In this document: one piece after another, positions 1 through 11,016 of the stretch
How positions within the stretch are numbered: position 1 is the stretch's first letter
Layout: the number at the start of each line of letters is the position of its first letter
Source: Amborella trichopoda
Taxonomy: Eukaryota; Streptophyta; Magnoliopsida; Amborellales; Amborellaceae
Assembly: GCF_000471905.2 (NCBI RefSeq)
Contig: NW_006498507.1
Span: 6,325,954 to 6,389,953, forward strand
Direction: 5' to 3'
Length of the DNA: 64,000 nt
The notes under the pieces: generated by a model
What the model saw: only the letters and a program-made list of their open reading frames with translations
Databases searched by the model: none
What the model was told of the DNA's origin: nothing
Translations under genes and position numbers: made by a program

Positions 1-185
1 ATTGTTAGATTTTGAAGTACTGGCTATAAGTGCAAACAGTTTTCTTTTTAAATGGGTAGGTGAGCATTTTTGTAGCATTTTCTTGAAGTGCAAAAAGATC
101 TATTCAAGAGTGAGACAATCAATTCTCCTTCCCACTCATGAATGGGCAGAGGAGAAAAACGTTTTCGTTAAACTATTTGTACAAA

Positions 186-398
186 GAGTGATGATCCCAT
201 AGGACCCTCTCTCACCATGTTTGTAGGATCTCAAAGGATCATCATTAAAGTTGGCACGGGTCTCTAAAAAAATTATCACATGGGTGTGCGATTTGATTTT
301 TTTATAGATTTAATGGTGATCGTTTGGGATCCTACACACATGAATAGGAGAGGGTCTTACACACAAAGGTGGAAGAGGGTCTTATAGGATCATTTCTC
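186..398. mobile_element. MITE, family D copy 1 (9-bp TSD)
   Basis: A 213-bp element whose two ends are inverted copies of each other, roughly GATCCYATARGACCCTCT followed by YYCACC. It is flanked by TTGTACAAA (177-185) and TTGTATAAA (399-407), an 8/9 match, which fits a 9-bp target-site duplication. It has no coding capacity. A sister copy lies at 25156-25365. The 9-bp duplication suggests Mutator-like (MULE) mobilisation; that assignment is inference. Confidence 0.7.
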
Positions 399-407
399 TT
401 GTATAAA

Positions 408-1260
408 AGTTAAAATGTAATTCATGACTATGCAAGGGTCCAATTTCCAGTCAGACTCGGGTGATTTCCTAGTCAGATCGGGTTATATTTCATATAATCA
501 TAGTAGTAAACATGGAGCTCACATGATTTTTAACTGAGAATGGCCAACCTCCTGAATCGGTCCAACTCAAGAGTTTCCTCGAGTCGAACTGGGATTTTTT
601 AGTCACTAATATTAGACCGACAATTTTTCCTTTATGAGAGAAGGAACCTTCATCATAATAGGGGGATATGAGTATGTTGCTCAACTTTCCGCGTGTTTAT
701 TCTTAAATTCTTTCATTCTTAAAAAATAAAGATCATCATTAGTCTATATTCCTTTGAACCGTTGATTGGTGTTTTGGCTAGTTTGATCCAAGATAAAAAC
801 TAGGTTTGATTGATAACCAGTCAAAATTAATGTTTGATTTGTTTTGGCTAGTCGGACCTGCCGATTTTTGTTAGTGTGATCACTTAAATGTTTTGATTTT
901 TTTTTTACATATTTTTTATTTTAAATTATTATATTTAATTTTCTTTCGTTTTTCTCTAAAATTTAATCCAAATATTTCCATGAGTTGTTGGATTGGTTTT
1001 AACCAGATGATACCCCTTCTCAATTCGATGGCCAATCCGATACTGATAACATTAGAAGAAACTACCTTCAAGTAATATATGGCCAAACTTCACAATTATT
1101 GCATCCGACTTAGAGATGTTAGAGTGCTTTAGTAAGTGATGCTTGAATGTTAACAAATAGATGATACTATTCTTGATCAGCTATTTTAGCAAAAACCCTG
1201 CCCCGGACCATGACCCCTTGATCGTCAACTAGACCTCACCTCTTAACTTGGGTGCCGAAG
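408..1260. other. Intergenic DNA, no gene seen
   Basis: AT-rich sequence without a supportable gene. Short open frames at 490-684 (minus) and 893-1075 (plus) have no recognisable domain. Around 770-870 there is a repeated 'ttggctagt' motif that reappears near 12300-12700, so part of this may be an old dispersed repeat. Confidence 0.5.
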
Positions 1261-1275
1261 ACCTTGTGCTGTACG

Positions 1276-1403
1276 CAACTCAAGGTCTACAATCAGCTTA
1301 GGGCGGACATATAGTTTAGGTGAGGAGGTCAAGGGTTCAAATCTTTGACGTTTACCCAAAAAAACACTGAACAAAGCCGACCTACTATTCTTTTTGGTCA
1401 AAA
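1276..1403 (+). mobile_element. SINE-like insertion with 15-bp direct repeats
   Basis: A 128-bp insertion flanked by a perfect 15-bp direct repeat, ACCTTGTGCTGTACG, at 1261-1275 and 1404-1418. Inside are a possible Pol III A box (CAGCTTAGGGCGG, about 1296) and a good B box (GGTTCAAATCT, about 1335) in a T-arm-like stem-loop. The insert ends in an A-rich stretch. A short insert, Pol III boxes and a long duplication are the hallmarks of a tRNA-derived SINE. I cannot match it to a named family, and the A box is weak. Confidence 0.5.
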
Positions 1404-1447
1404 ACCTTGTGCTGTACGAGATGGTCGGTTTGTTCATATTTTATTTT

Positions 1448-1822
1448 GGATGGGGTTTGTATAAAGCCGAGGCCCTAAAGAATCAACGTAAGGTGTACCC
1501 TCAAATAGTATTGTTCAATACTGAAAATCTTTATGATAGCTTGAAAATTTACTTTTACCTTTAATTATAAAATTTAAGGCTTAAAAAATAGTGTAAATTG
1601 AGTAGATCCATAAGCACTTGAAAATTTTGAAGTATATAGTCTGCAATGCATTATAAGATATACTATGTCTAAGACTTGAAATCCATTTTTTCTCGTATCT
1701 ATATATCTTGAGGTCAAGATAATCAATTGAGGATTTTTGGGCATCGAAACTTGTTTTTTGTGAATTTTTGAGGTGGCCTTAATTTGATTGTTTATGGCCT
1801 TGCCTTTGTATAAATTTGTTCT
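1448..1822 (+). mobile_element. MULE-type MITE, family A copy 1
   Basis: A non-coding element of about 375 bp. It starts near GGATGGGGTTTGTATA with an inverted-repeat partner at the right end, and shares its interior with about a dozen other copies in the window. Flanks TTTTATTTT and TTTTATCTT are consistent with a 9-bp target-site duplication. Family members share internal landmarks: a 'TAATTATAAAATTTAAAG' block, a 'GTGTAGATCGAGCAGATCTA' block and a 'CATCTTGAGGTCGAGATGAT' block. Confidence 0.75.
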
Positions 1823-1984
1823 TTTTATCTTTGAATGAGTACATCGTGTTCTTGTAGGAGCAAATTGTATGATTAATCCTTTGGACAAAAGTGCTACTTA
1901 TAAAGATTTTTTCAATTTGATTTTTTTTTTTTTTACAGAACTTATAACCTTTATTAGAATAGCTTCACAAAAAGGAGATTACAT

Positions 1985-2560
1985 CTAGAGAAATAGAAAG
2001 AGACGATAGAGATGTGCCTCCTTTAGCAAGATAGTCTAGCCAAGAATTTGTCTCTCTATAAATATGAAGAAAAGCGATAGACAACAACGGATACACTAGG
2101 TCCATAATCTGAAGTTAGCATGATGTGAGATCCTAGGGGACCCGAAGCTCCTTATTACACCATTGAACGACGTTCATAGAATCACCCTCAATCACACATG
2201 AACTACCAATGTTTCTAGAAATAAAGATCTACAAAGTTTCTAGGGCAGCAAGTAGCTCAACACTATTTTCAGTGGCTATACTAGCCGGCCATGCAAAGGT
2301 AAAAATAGCCTCATCAAACGAATTCTGCAACACACCTATACATACCCCAAGATTACTAAGGGAACTTCTATCAAAGTTCAATTTGAACCCCCTTAAGGAC
2401 GGTGCTACCCAAATGTTTTTCAATCTAATCTTAAAAGTGCCCATTAGGAAGAGATTCTGCAAATTTAACAAGACATCAGGTTGCGAAATACCCCACCCTT
2501 CTTTAGTAATAGGGGCCCAGCACCAAATGGAGACTTTAATCTCAATTTGAAATTTGGCAA
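1985..2560 (-). pseudogene. Retrotransposon RNase H-like domain fragment (broken)
   Basis: Read on the minus strand, 2229-2471 translates with the start of a plant retroelement RNase H domain. The segment GFKLNFDRSSLSNLGVCIGV corresponds to the usual 'WxKLNFDGSSxGNPGxxGxGGV' block, followed by the 'ENSVELLAALETL' helix. Farther down the strand, after stop codons, a 'HIYRE(T/S)NSWLDYLAKGG' segment matches the conserved C-terminal end of the same domain. The catalytic Asp of the first strand is kept, but stops interrupt the frame. Such domains end plant L1-type LINEs and related host proteins; this is a dead fragment. Confidence 0.6.
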
Positions 2561-3840
2561 CAAGTTTAGAATCATCACATGAGTTTTTTCAAATTACAAG
2601 TGGATTTTAAGTTTCACTCTTTGATCTCGCCTGCCAAATTTTAGATGTTTTATGTTTAATCTTATGATGTTATTACAAAGTGGGTTTGAAGTCTTTTCTT
2701 TTTCTTTTTCTTTTTTTTTTGGCATTGTTTTTTTTATGATCACTAAGTTGGGACGGTTGCATACCCAAAGTTTGAAGTTCTTAAAAATACTTCAAAAGAG
2801 AGTTTTATAGGAGGGAGTTAATGAGCGATATGCGTATAAGGGAGTATTTTGGCTCTATCTGTTTCTCTTAGCCACAAAATCTCTCGAGGCATATTTTATC
2901 TTTACATGGTGGCATCAGCACAATGATCTAGCCATTGCACTATGATGGTCAAGTGCGAGTGCGGGGCAACTGACTGATCGAACAATTTGTTTGTGCATGC
3001 AAGAATCCGTTCCTTGGAAATGCAGTTAAGTGCATTGAGCTCATGACGATTGCTTATCTGCTAAGATATGACCTCAATGGAATTGCTAAGTGTCTTGACT
3101 GCCAAAAGCTAACGTGCGCGAATTGGCGTTGCATGAGCACGAGCACGAGCACGAGCGAGACCACATCCACTAGCACGACTGTGCAATTTATTTTTTAAAA
3201 TTCATGATTGCTTGAGGTTGAGATAGTCGATTTTGCAAGTTTTTCAATGTTAAACTAAATTTGGGTTACGGCTTTGTGTGGCCTTAGATAATACACATAT
3301 ATAAAAAGATGGAAAGTAATTTTCCCAATAGCCTAAAGGGAGTATACGCAGTGAAGCCCCTTGTTACCGGGGAGATCAAGAGAACGAGCGATACCATTCC
3401 ATGTGAATAGTTAATAATAATAATAAAAGTATACAATACCATTTACTTCCTTGTTCTAAAAGTGAATGGTTTTGTATTATACAATCCCTAATGATTGGAG
3501 AACATAAAACTTGCAAATTCATATAAAATCAATAAAAGCGTTCAATAAATTTGTTCATTCTCATATCAGCCTAATGCAGTGTTTCAAAACTTGGATTGGC
3601 ATGGTGAATTGTTTATCCCATAGATCTGTGTTGGGTCACTTTATCAGTGATCCGAATCAATGTAAATCGACAAGTCAAAAAAACAAAAAATTAAAACAAG
3701 GTTTTATGGGGGCGGTTACGTGGGTACCTTAAGAAAACATTAGAAAATCTTAAAATAAAAAACAACATGAAAAAAAATATGAAGAAAATAACATGAAATG
3801 TTATTTTTCTTCTTTTAAGAAAAATAACATGAATTGGTCT
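2560..3840. other. Intergenic DNA upstream of gene 1
   Basis: No supportable gene. 3140-3165 has a short GAGCAC repeat. 3190-3280 weakly resembles the interior of the family A MITEs. The plus-strand open frame at 3511-3732 lacks any recognisable domain. Confidence 0.45.
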
Positions 3841-3848
3841 TAGCCGGG

Positions 3849-4012
3849 AAAAGGCCTTTAAAAATAAAGATTTCAGTTAATTTTGGAGGGAGAAAGCCTT
3901 TAAACGCCAGAGTTCAGTTTTAAATTTAGAGAGAGAAAGCCTTTAAAAACCAGAGAGCTTAGTTAAATTTACTGAGAGAAAGCCTTTGAAACTAGAGAGT
4001 TCGGTTAAAGTT
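3849..4012 (+). repeat. Four-unit ~43-bp tandem repeat in the gene 1 promoter/leader
   Basis: Four imperfect units, each with an 'AAAGCCTTTAAA'-like core (cores near 3851, 3893, 3936 and 3979, so periods of 42-43 bp) followed by 'CCAGAGAGTTCAGTTAAA'-like sequence. The array runs straight into a GA microsatellite and ends about 30 bp before the start codon of gene 1. It therefore lies in the core promoter or 5' leader. Confidence 0.8.
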
Positions 4013-4013
4013 A

Positions 4014-4034
4014 GTAGAGAGAGAGAGAGAGAGA
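4014..4034. repeat. (GA)n microsatellite, leader of gene 1
   Basis: About ten GA units directly before ATAAGCC and the ATG at 4041. GA/CT tracts are common in plant 5' leaders. Confidence 0.85.
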
Positions 4035-4040
4035 TAAGCC

Positions 4041-7000
4041 ATGGTTCTGCTGTGTGTTGTGTTGGATCTTCGTTGCTTGCCTCCTCTCTTACTCAATGAT
4101 CTGAAACAAGTAGCTTCTTGAAACTTCGCTATTTCACTTTTGTTCTCTTTAATTCTTTGATTTCTTCTTCCCTTTTCAATTGAAAATTGAAGAAATCCTT
4201 TTGATTCTCTGCAATTTCGGTAAATATATTCTACTTCTCTCTCTTAATCTGTGATTTAGTCCCCTAATAGTCTAACTGTGATCATTTTGAGTTTGTGCTA
4301 TGAATCTTTTGATGTTGTTTCCATGTTCTCAGTTCAATGCCGATGCACAAATTCAATGAAAAATTATTAATGATAACTCTGTTTGTTATACTTTTCCGTT
4401 GAATCTAGTAATTTCATTTTTAATTTTTACTTTCAAATGCTAAATTCGTAGATCTTAGGCAAATATTGAACCCTGGAATGATTTATTTCCTTTCTTTTTT
4501 GAACAGTGTTTGCTTCAGCTTGCCAATCTCTACTCAGTAGTGAATGGCAAAGGGAAATCAGAATCACCGACTCTTCCTGATAGCATCGGGTTGTGCTACA
4601 TCCACAGAAACAAAGTCTTTCTCTCTAATGAGGTAAGTATTCGATAGAAATGCTTAAATCCTTTGGTTCTTTTGATGAATTTCATGGAGAATCTGCTGTT
4701 TCCTAGCTGATTTACTGCTTATATGAGTTATCATTTATGTGTGAAACTTCGTGATTGAATATTTCAGCAAGAAAACAGATATGGAAACATGATTCTCCCT
4801 CTTTTTGATAAATTGTTTTTGCTTAATCCTGGCCATTTTATGGCTTAATGCATTCCAATCTATGTTGAAAAATGAAAAACCTTCAGGGATGAGAAATAGT
4901 TTCCGTAGGACATATTTTAGCCTGAAATTATGCAGTTCCCTGTGTATTTTTGGCTAAGCTATTGCTACTATGAATTCTTATTTATGGGATACTTTTAGGT
5001 CTGAAAATTAGACAACACATCTTTGACCATCATTTTACTATTTTTTTTGTACATAAATACTTTAAAAATCACTTGAAGTATTTGACTGCAAAATGTATTT
5101 ATCACCACTGCTGCAAGTAGCAAATATTTAATAAAAAGTTACTCCTGGTCTTGAAGAACTGCTGATGATTTTACTGGTATACAGTTACAATAATGTATAG
5201 ACAGCACTTGTTTCTACCAATTATTTTTATTATTGTTACCCTTTGGATGGACAGCTAAGGATTGCATACAGCCCAAGAGGGAATTTTAGTCTCCGTGATT
5301 TCCATCATGCCGTGAACAGCATGCCAGCTGATTGCTTCCTACCTGAACAGATGACTTCTGCAATGCTAGAATCTAGTGCTCAAAGTAATACTGAGCTTTC
5401 CCTTCCCTATAGTATTAAATTTTTCATGTAAAAGAGATTTCACAAGGTTTTCCTATGCATAAAAAACAACTCTAATATTATGAGTAACATATGATTCAAA
5501 AACCATAAAGACCTGTAGAAACCTTTGCTTGGCATGTGATCTGTAGGTCTCTACAAAATATAAAGCATCAAAATCATTTGGTGGGCAGCCAAGGTTTTAG
5601 TTTTCTATTATTTAGTTTTTGTGCAAACATCAATCTCTACTTAAAAATGGCATATTCATTAATCTTAGGATATCATGAAGTCGTGAATTACATTTGTCGC
5701 CAACTGCTATATTTCAAGTTGTTCACTAACTTAAAGTTCTTCAACACACCTCTTATGCTTATTGAAGCCTTAATAGAGTTGGTACTGGATATCTTGATCT
5801 TTTATCCAGATGAACATCCTTTGTTCAGTGGTCTTGGAATGCCACTTATCTTGATTAGCAAAAGATTAGGCTTAACCCGGGAACTCTTGCTCTTTTACAA
5901 TTGATGGGATTTTAGTTCTACCAAAATGTTTGGATAAGCATAGTTAGGATTCGCATTATTAATTGTGACAGAACCAAAACTGTCCCAATTGAGCCACCTG
6001 AGCTCACTTATTTCACTTCTATTTTGGCAGGGGTTTGCCAAACTCCACAATATTGGCCGTTGTAATCCTAACTTAGTTAACAAGAAAAAAAGAAAGCTAT
6101 AATAGGCGATAAGATGAGAGAAAGTAGACTTAGGTGGGCTGGCCATGTGTGGTGTCAACCCAGTACAGCACCTGTTAGGAGTTGTGAGTTAGTTCAAATG
6201 GAAGAATTGAAAAGGGCAAGAGGTAGGCCCAAAAGGAAGTGGTTGGAAATAGTCCGAAAAGATATGGGGACTCATGGCCTCATTGAGGGTATGACCTTAA
6301 ATAGAGCTGAATGACGGATCAAGATTCGTGTAGCTGACCCCAATTAATTGGAAAAAGGCTATGATGATGAAAAAAAGAAAGCTTCAGTAGTATTGTCTCG
6401 AAAAGGACCTTGGGCCAATGGTTGAATTTCTTGTTTTATAGATTTAACCAATGATCAAGTTTATATGCTGCATATAACCTGATGTCCTGAACTCTTCTTA
6501 TACTGGAAGTGGTTAAGAACCACTGTAGTTCCTCATTACTGTTGATCATTAATGTAGTTACCTTCTTGATCATCCACAGTATCGACTCTAATAGGGTTCC
6601 TGAGTACAGAAGGTTTGTATTCTTGGGGTACTAAAGGCATCCAGAGGAAACTGATTCTAATCAGCACCTTCTTTACTGAAAGCATCTCGGCTTCACGAGA
6701 AATGTTAATGGTACACGAAAATGAAACTTACTAGTATTTTGTAAGCTCTATCTTTGCATCCAATGTGGAAACCATTACAATTAAGCCAAAGCTAAGCTTT
6801 TTGGATTTGAGCCTTTGGGTCTTACAGGATGCAGCAGATAATTGCATTACCATTGAGTTTCTAATGATAGAATCAGAAGCAATCCTACTTGATAAAGTCC
6901 CTCATGCAGGGGTGTTCTCAAGGAATATCAAGGAAATTGTTGACGATATCTCTGATCTGGAAAATTGCTCGTTTCGCCGTTGCTCGTGGGGTAAGCTGAA

Positions 7001-7578
7001 TTAGCAGCATAAAAATCATATCGTACTTTTAGTTATCAAATACCAATTTTTATCATATTGTATTGCACTTGTTGGGCATTCTTAAATTAGGCAAGAAAAC
7101 CTATGCAAAAGCATTGGGAAGTTAGTTATATCATCCCATACCTGAGAACCAGAAATTGCAGATGGAAAAGCATATAAACTCTGCAATAAGTTTTATATAT
7201 AAGAAGAAAATTTTTTGGACATGTAGTGAAATGTCAAATTTATTATTATTGAACAAACTTTTCCTTTATGCTGCAAAAAACAGATAAGTGGTCTTTTTGT
7301 GGCCTTGCCAAAAGATTGTTGCAAGAGCTCCTGGACTATTTTGAAGAGCCCTTGCAGGCTGTCTTTCGTTTCAAGAACGGTCTAGCAGAGTCCATAAATC
7401 AGATTTCTTGCAACCTTTTTGCTTCAGCTATTAATATAATCGATGGATTCAATCCTTGCCAGGTAGCAATGACGCTCTTCCTTAGTGACTTTTTTCTAGA
7501 AGAATTTGCCAAGCTGAGAACATCAACTGGATTGAATGTTTATCCCTTCTAATTTTTTGGAATGAGATTTGCTTAACT

Positions 7579-7613
<35 letters not shown>

Positions 7614-10600
7614 AATGCTGAAATAGACATGCAGATGCCATGGCCTGCTCATTGAGGATGTGGGTGGTCATAAGAAGAAACACCCTTGTCCAGCCACAAA
7701 CCAAGAACTTGCTATCTGTGATGTTCTGGAAAATGCCGTTAAGATTGGAGAACAAACAGTTCTGTTTCTTCCATCATTTCAAAGTCTTGCTAAGCTTCAA
7801 CAATCCTCTAACCCCATCATATTTGATGTCACTGAACTTACTAATCTGGCTTCTTTGAGTGAAGGTCTGTCTCGCTATATCTGTTCCATTGTGCCTTTGT
7901 GGCCATGGCATTTTTTAAATGAGTGATTTTTGATAATATAGACTGGATGAGTTAGAACTAGCCATTATCTGGAGGAGTAATGATCTCTTTGCATTTATTT
8001 GTGTTTCTTATCGTAAACTCAATCACTATACAATCTGATCAGAGGGATACCCATTACTTTTTTTATTTCTTATGATTATAGTGTTTTGCATTTTTTCGCA
8101 AACCTGAATAATGTAGTTTGCTAATTACCAAGAAATGTTTCAAAACTCGACACAGGTCGACTGTGATTCGGCACCCTGCAACATGTTTGTTAAAATCACT
8201 TAAAAAAATTAAAAGTTTGTTACTATATCATTAATTAATGATGTATAAGTATGTTTATATATAATTTTTATGTTTTTTGTGATGATCCGTGAATTTTGCA
8301 TAATATATGATGTAATTTTCTTTTCTTTTATTTTCCATTTTTTTGATTTTTATAATGTTTCAAGCTATAAATCTTTTTTTTTTTTTCAAAATCCATCTGC
8401 TATATACTTTTTTCTTTGTTTTATAGACTTTTAATGATGTTTGTTACTTCTTTTTATTTTTATTGATTCTTAAAATAATTAACAAAGATTTTGTATTTTT
8501 GGGCAATTTTTTAGCCTTCTTTGGGCTCGTGCAAGAATAGGGTGAGTCTACTCAGATTTGTCAAAGTTACTTGGCTCAAATGTCGAGTTCCATCCCCGAA
8601 CTGAGATTCTAAACATTATCGCTAAGTAATTTATTCTATTTTGGTCCCTATCCCACATCTGAGAAATTAGTTCACTTATAGCTCTCAGCGCCCTATCCCA
8701 ATTATTTGGGGTCGACTATATGAATTCTTGACCTCCATTCTTCTATGCCAAGGGTCATACCCTCAATAAGATATAACATAGGTTCATGATTCATGATGAG
8801 ATGTGGGAAAGTTTTATGCTGGCTGCCAACTTAACGCAACCCATCTCCTTTACCCCGGCTTGGGATGGGTTAAGGGAAAGTTTAAAGTCTTGCTGCTTTT
8901 TAACTTCGCTAAAATTGATAACTTCTCCTGTTTTAGACAGGAATAATTTAAATAAAAGTTTTTCTGTTGGATTTGATTTTTTTTTCTTTGTTGTATAAAC
9001 TATGATTAGCCCTTCTTCAAGATCTTAGCCTTTTGGAGTTAATACCCAAGATTTTAAGTCCCATCTTTCTTATCCAAGAAAATTCCTTTCTATCGATGAA
9101 AGAGAGAGCTGATTTTTTGTTCCTTTAACTTTTGAGAGAACTCAATTTTTTAGTAGCTCTCATGACATTAGCCTTGAAACCATTATGTTTCCTTTCCTGT
9201 CACAGGTGTCATATTGGGAATTCCATACATTGTAACCCCCTCATCCCCTCATGACATCGAGTCTGCCACAGATGAAAGTGATAACAAATTAGAACTTAAT
9301 CTACAGCGTAAGAGAACCTCTTTTTATTTGATGCTTCATCTAGTTCTTGAAATTTTACTCAGTTCTAATATTTTTCCATCATATTTAATTAACAGTTTTT
9401 GCTGGTATTTGCCAAACATTATATTCACTGGACCAAGGATTAGTATGCACTTCACACTGCAATACTGAGACTCTGAGGGAAGCTACATTTCCATGCTTTT
9501 ATCTTCTACAACCTTCAGACAAAGGGCCAATGCTTCTCAGAGTCAGCTTCCTTCATATTCTTTTATCAACCTCAGAGATTTTTCTCTTTGAGAATACAGA
9601 AGAGACACCAGTGCTTCCTAGTTCATGATTTGATCCCTTTTAAGTTGCAGAGAATTGCTGGATCAGAAGAAATTTTGCCTATTCCTGATGCTGAAATAAC
9701 CTCTGATTCCGGTGCACCAGTGGAGATGAAGAGGTCCATAGAGGCCAGCTTCTCAAGGGTATGCTCCTGTTCTACTCTTTTAATTGTTTTATATGATTTA
9801 GGGCATATAACCAAAAACACCCAAATATTGTGAAAAACCAAAGGCTTGTTTCATTTATGCCCTCCTTTATTCAGATGGAAATAAGAGATTACAATCCACT
9901 GTGCCATGAGCGAGGCTTTCACTCCAGAGTCAATGGGCTTGTAAACGAAAGTTTACAATTTGGGTATCTAATCCCTTCTTCCTGTACATTTTTGTCAACC
10001 TTTGAAACGCAAAATTCTGAACACATTTATGTAATTCTTTCAGATCGATACCTCCAATTGACAGCCAACTGGGTTCTAAACTCAGTGCCCGCATATCACT
10101 CCCATCTAAACATAAGATCATATCATCTGAAAGTGAAGAAACAAATGAGTTCTCTCCTACACAAAAGATCAAGGTAATGGAAAAAGCAGAAAGCCAGGAA
10201 CTATTTTCTCAAACCCAACCATACAATGTTAATGAAACCACAGCCATTTCTGAAGAATGGGAGCAGCTTATTGTTGATGACAACAGTTTTAGTGTACTTT
10301 CTCCTTTCCAATCATCAAAGGCTGGGAACGCAATAGAGTTAACAAGCAAGCCTTTGGATGAGAAAACATCAAGTATACTCGAAAGGCTTGAGCCCCCAAG
10401 GCTACAAAAGCTAAGAAAGTCACCAATCATAGTCGACTCCGGTTCGAAAAAGTCACCAATTATACTTGACTCTGGTTCGAATAAGCCGCCTATTATAGTC
10501 AACTCTGGTTTGAAAAAATCACCTGTTATAGTTGACTCTGCTTCCAAAATGGCACCAATCATACTCAACTCTGGTTCAAAAATCCAGGCTCTTGCAAAGA

Positions 10601-10698
10601 AGCCGCTGGTTCCATTTCAGCATAGTCAAGAAGCAGTTTTAAGTTTGAGCCAACCTATTAAGCCCAATTTCCAGAGAACAAAGAGAAAGCTGAGATGA
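4041..10698 (+). CDS. Conserved plant protein of unknown function, vWA-like N-terminus (12 exons, 711 aa)
   Basis: Exons: 4041-4109, 4507-4632, 5255-5384, 6580-6710, 6828-6990, 7284-7462, 7627-7864, 9206-9307, 9396-9541, 9651-9758, 9875-9963 and 10044-10698. All junctions are GT-AG and the phases close to one 711-residue frame ending in TGA. Exon 2 is placed at 4507 because that gives LKQ-CLLQLANLYS, which reads as a continuous helix. I recognise the pattern as a protein conserved across plants but cannot name it. Residues 3-11 (LLCVVLDLR) and 131-138 (RKLILIST) look like core strands of a von Willebrand A-type fold lacking the DxSxS metal site. A Cys/His cluster follows (C268, C270, H271, C287). 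Residues about 619-673 are five 11-residue repeats, and the C-terminus is basic (KRKLR). A nuclear role is possible but is inference. Confidence 0.85.
5385..6579 (+). other. Intron 3 of gene 1
   Basis: A 1.2-kb intron from donor GTAATA to acceptor CCACAG. It contains the truncated RTE-type LINE at 6099-6368. The plus-strand open frame at 5536-5904 reads across intron sequence and has no recognisable domain. Confidence 0.75.
6099..6368 (+). mobile_element. 5'-truncated RTE-type LINE with 15-bp TSD
   Basis: The last ~270 bp of a non-LTR retrotransposon, in the sense orientation inside intron 3. Its frame keeps the C-terminal signature of these polymerases: LRWAGHVWCQPSTAPVR, then RGRPKRKWLEIVRKDM, then IKIRVADPN and a stop. 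A TGA replaces the usual Trp before RIKIRVADPN. The element ends in a GAT trinucleotide tail. It is flanked by a perfect 15-bp duplication, GAAAAAAAGAAAGCT (6084-6098 and 6369-6383), so both ends are known and the 5' end is truncated. RTE clade is inferred from the GAT tail. Confidence 0.85.
7580..7612. repeat. (CT)n microsatellite in intron 6 of gene 1
   Basis: About 16 CT units, ending 15 bp before the acceptor used by exon 7. It probably serves as, or extends, the polypyrimidine tract of that splice site. Confidence 0.85.
7865..9205 (+). other. Intron 7 of gene 1
   Basis: A 1.34-kb intron between donor GTCTGT and acceptor TCACAG, the largest in the gene. It carries a LINE tail (8690-8765, opposite strand). 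A LINE-associated block at 8810-8880 contains 'GGCTGCCAACTTAACGCAAC' and 'CCCCGGCTTGGGA'. Confidence 0.75.
8690..8765 (-). mobile_element. RTE-type LINE 3' tail fragment
   Basis: On the minus strand this reads IEGMTLGIEEW, then RIHIVDPK and a stop, followed by 'AATTATTTGGGGTCGAC' in complement. It is the same polymerase C-terminus and 3' end as at 6099-6368, but antisense to the gene. Confidence 0.6.
10417..10581 (+). repeat. 33-bp coding tandem repeat (five units)
   Basis: Within the last exon of gene 1, five consecutive 33-bp units encode SPIIVDSGSKK-like peptides. Variants are SPIILDSGSNK, PPIIVNSGLKK, SPVIVDSASKM and APIILNSGSK. The units have diverged at the third base more than in the peptide, which suggests the repeat has been kept under some constraint (inference). 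Confidence 0.9.
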
Positions 10699-11016
10699 GT
10701 GGCTGAATTGTTTGCTTTCTCAGAGCTTCAAGCTGGTAAGACTCCAAAAGCCATTGTTTGCTTTCTCAGTCTTTTGGTTCTATGCTATAACTGAAACTTC
10801 CATTTTCTATCGAAAAGAAGAAAATAATATGGTGCTTAGTGTGGTCTCCTTGGAAGTATGCTTATTGTCTTAAGACATGGTGCGATTCATATGATCTGCA
10901 TGGTCATGAGATCATCACCGTCCTATTAACGGGTTGGACAATGGTTGAAGGGGAGTGGATCACACCAAACATGTCAGTTGCATGCCGCACTCTCCCTCGA
11001 TCACCATCCGATCCAT

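Noticed and set aside
5243..5431. Open frame starting MDGQLRIAYSP as an independent small gene
   Set aside because: Its ATG lies in intron sequence; the frame from 5255 is exon 3 of gene 1 and continues from LSNE of exon 2 in the same phase.
10209..10568. Minus-strand 119-residue frame
   Set aside because: It is the shadow of the 33-bp coding repeat in the last exon of gene 1.
4041..10698. Identification of gene 1 as the meiotic topoisomerase VIB-like protein or as a Treslin/TICRR-like protein
   Set aside because: The GHKL-type motifs expected of the first are absent, and resemblance to the second is limited to a generic vWA-like start; neither can be defended from sequence alone.
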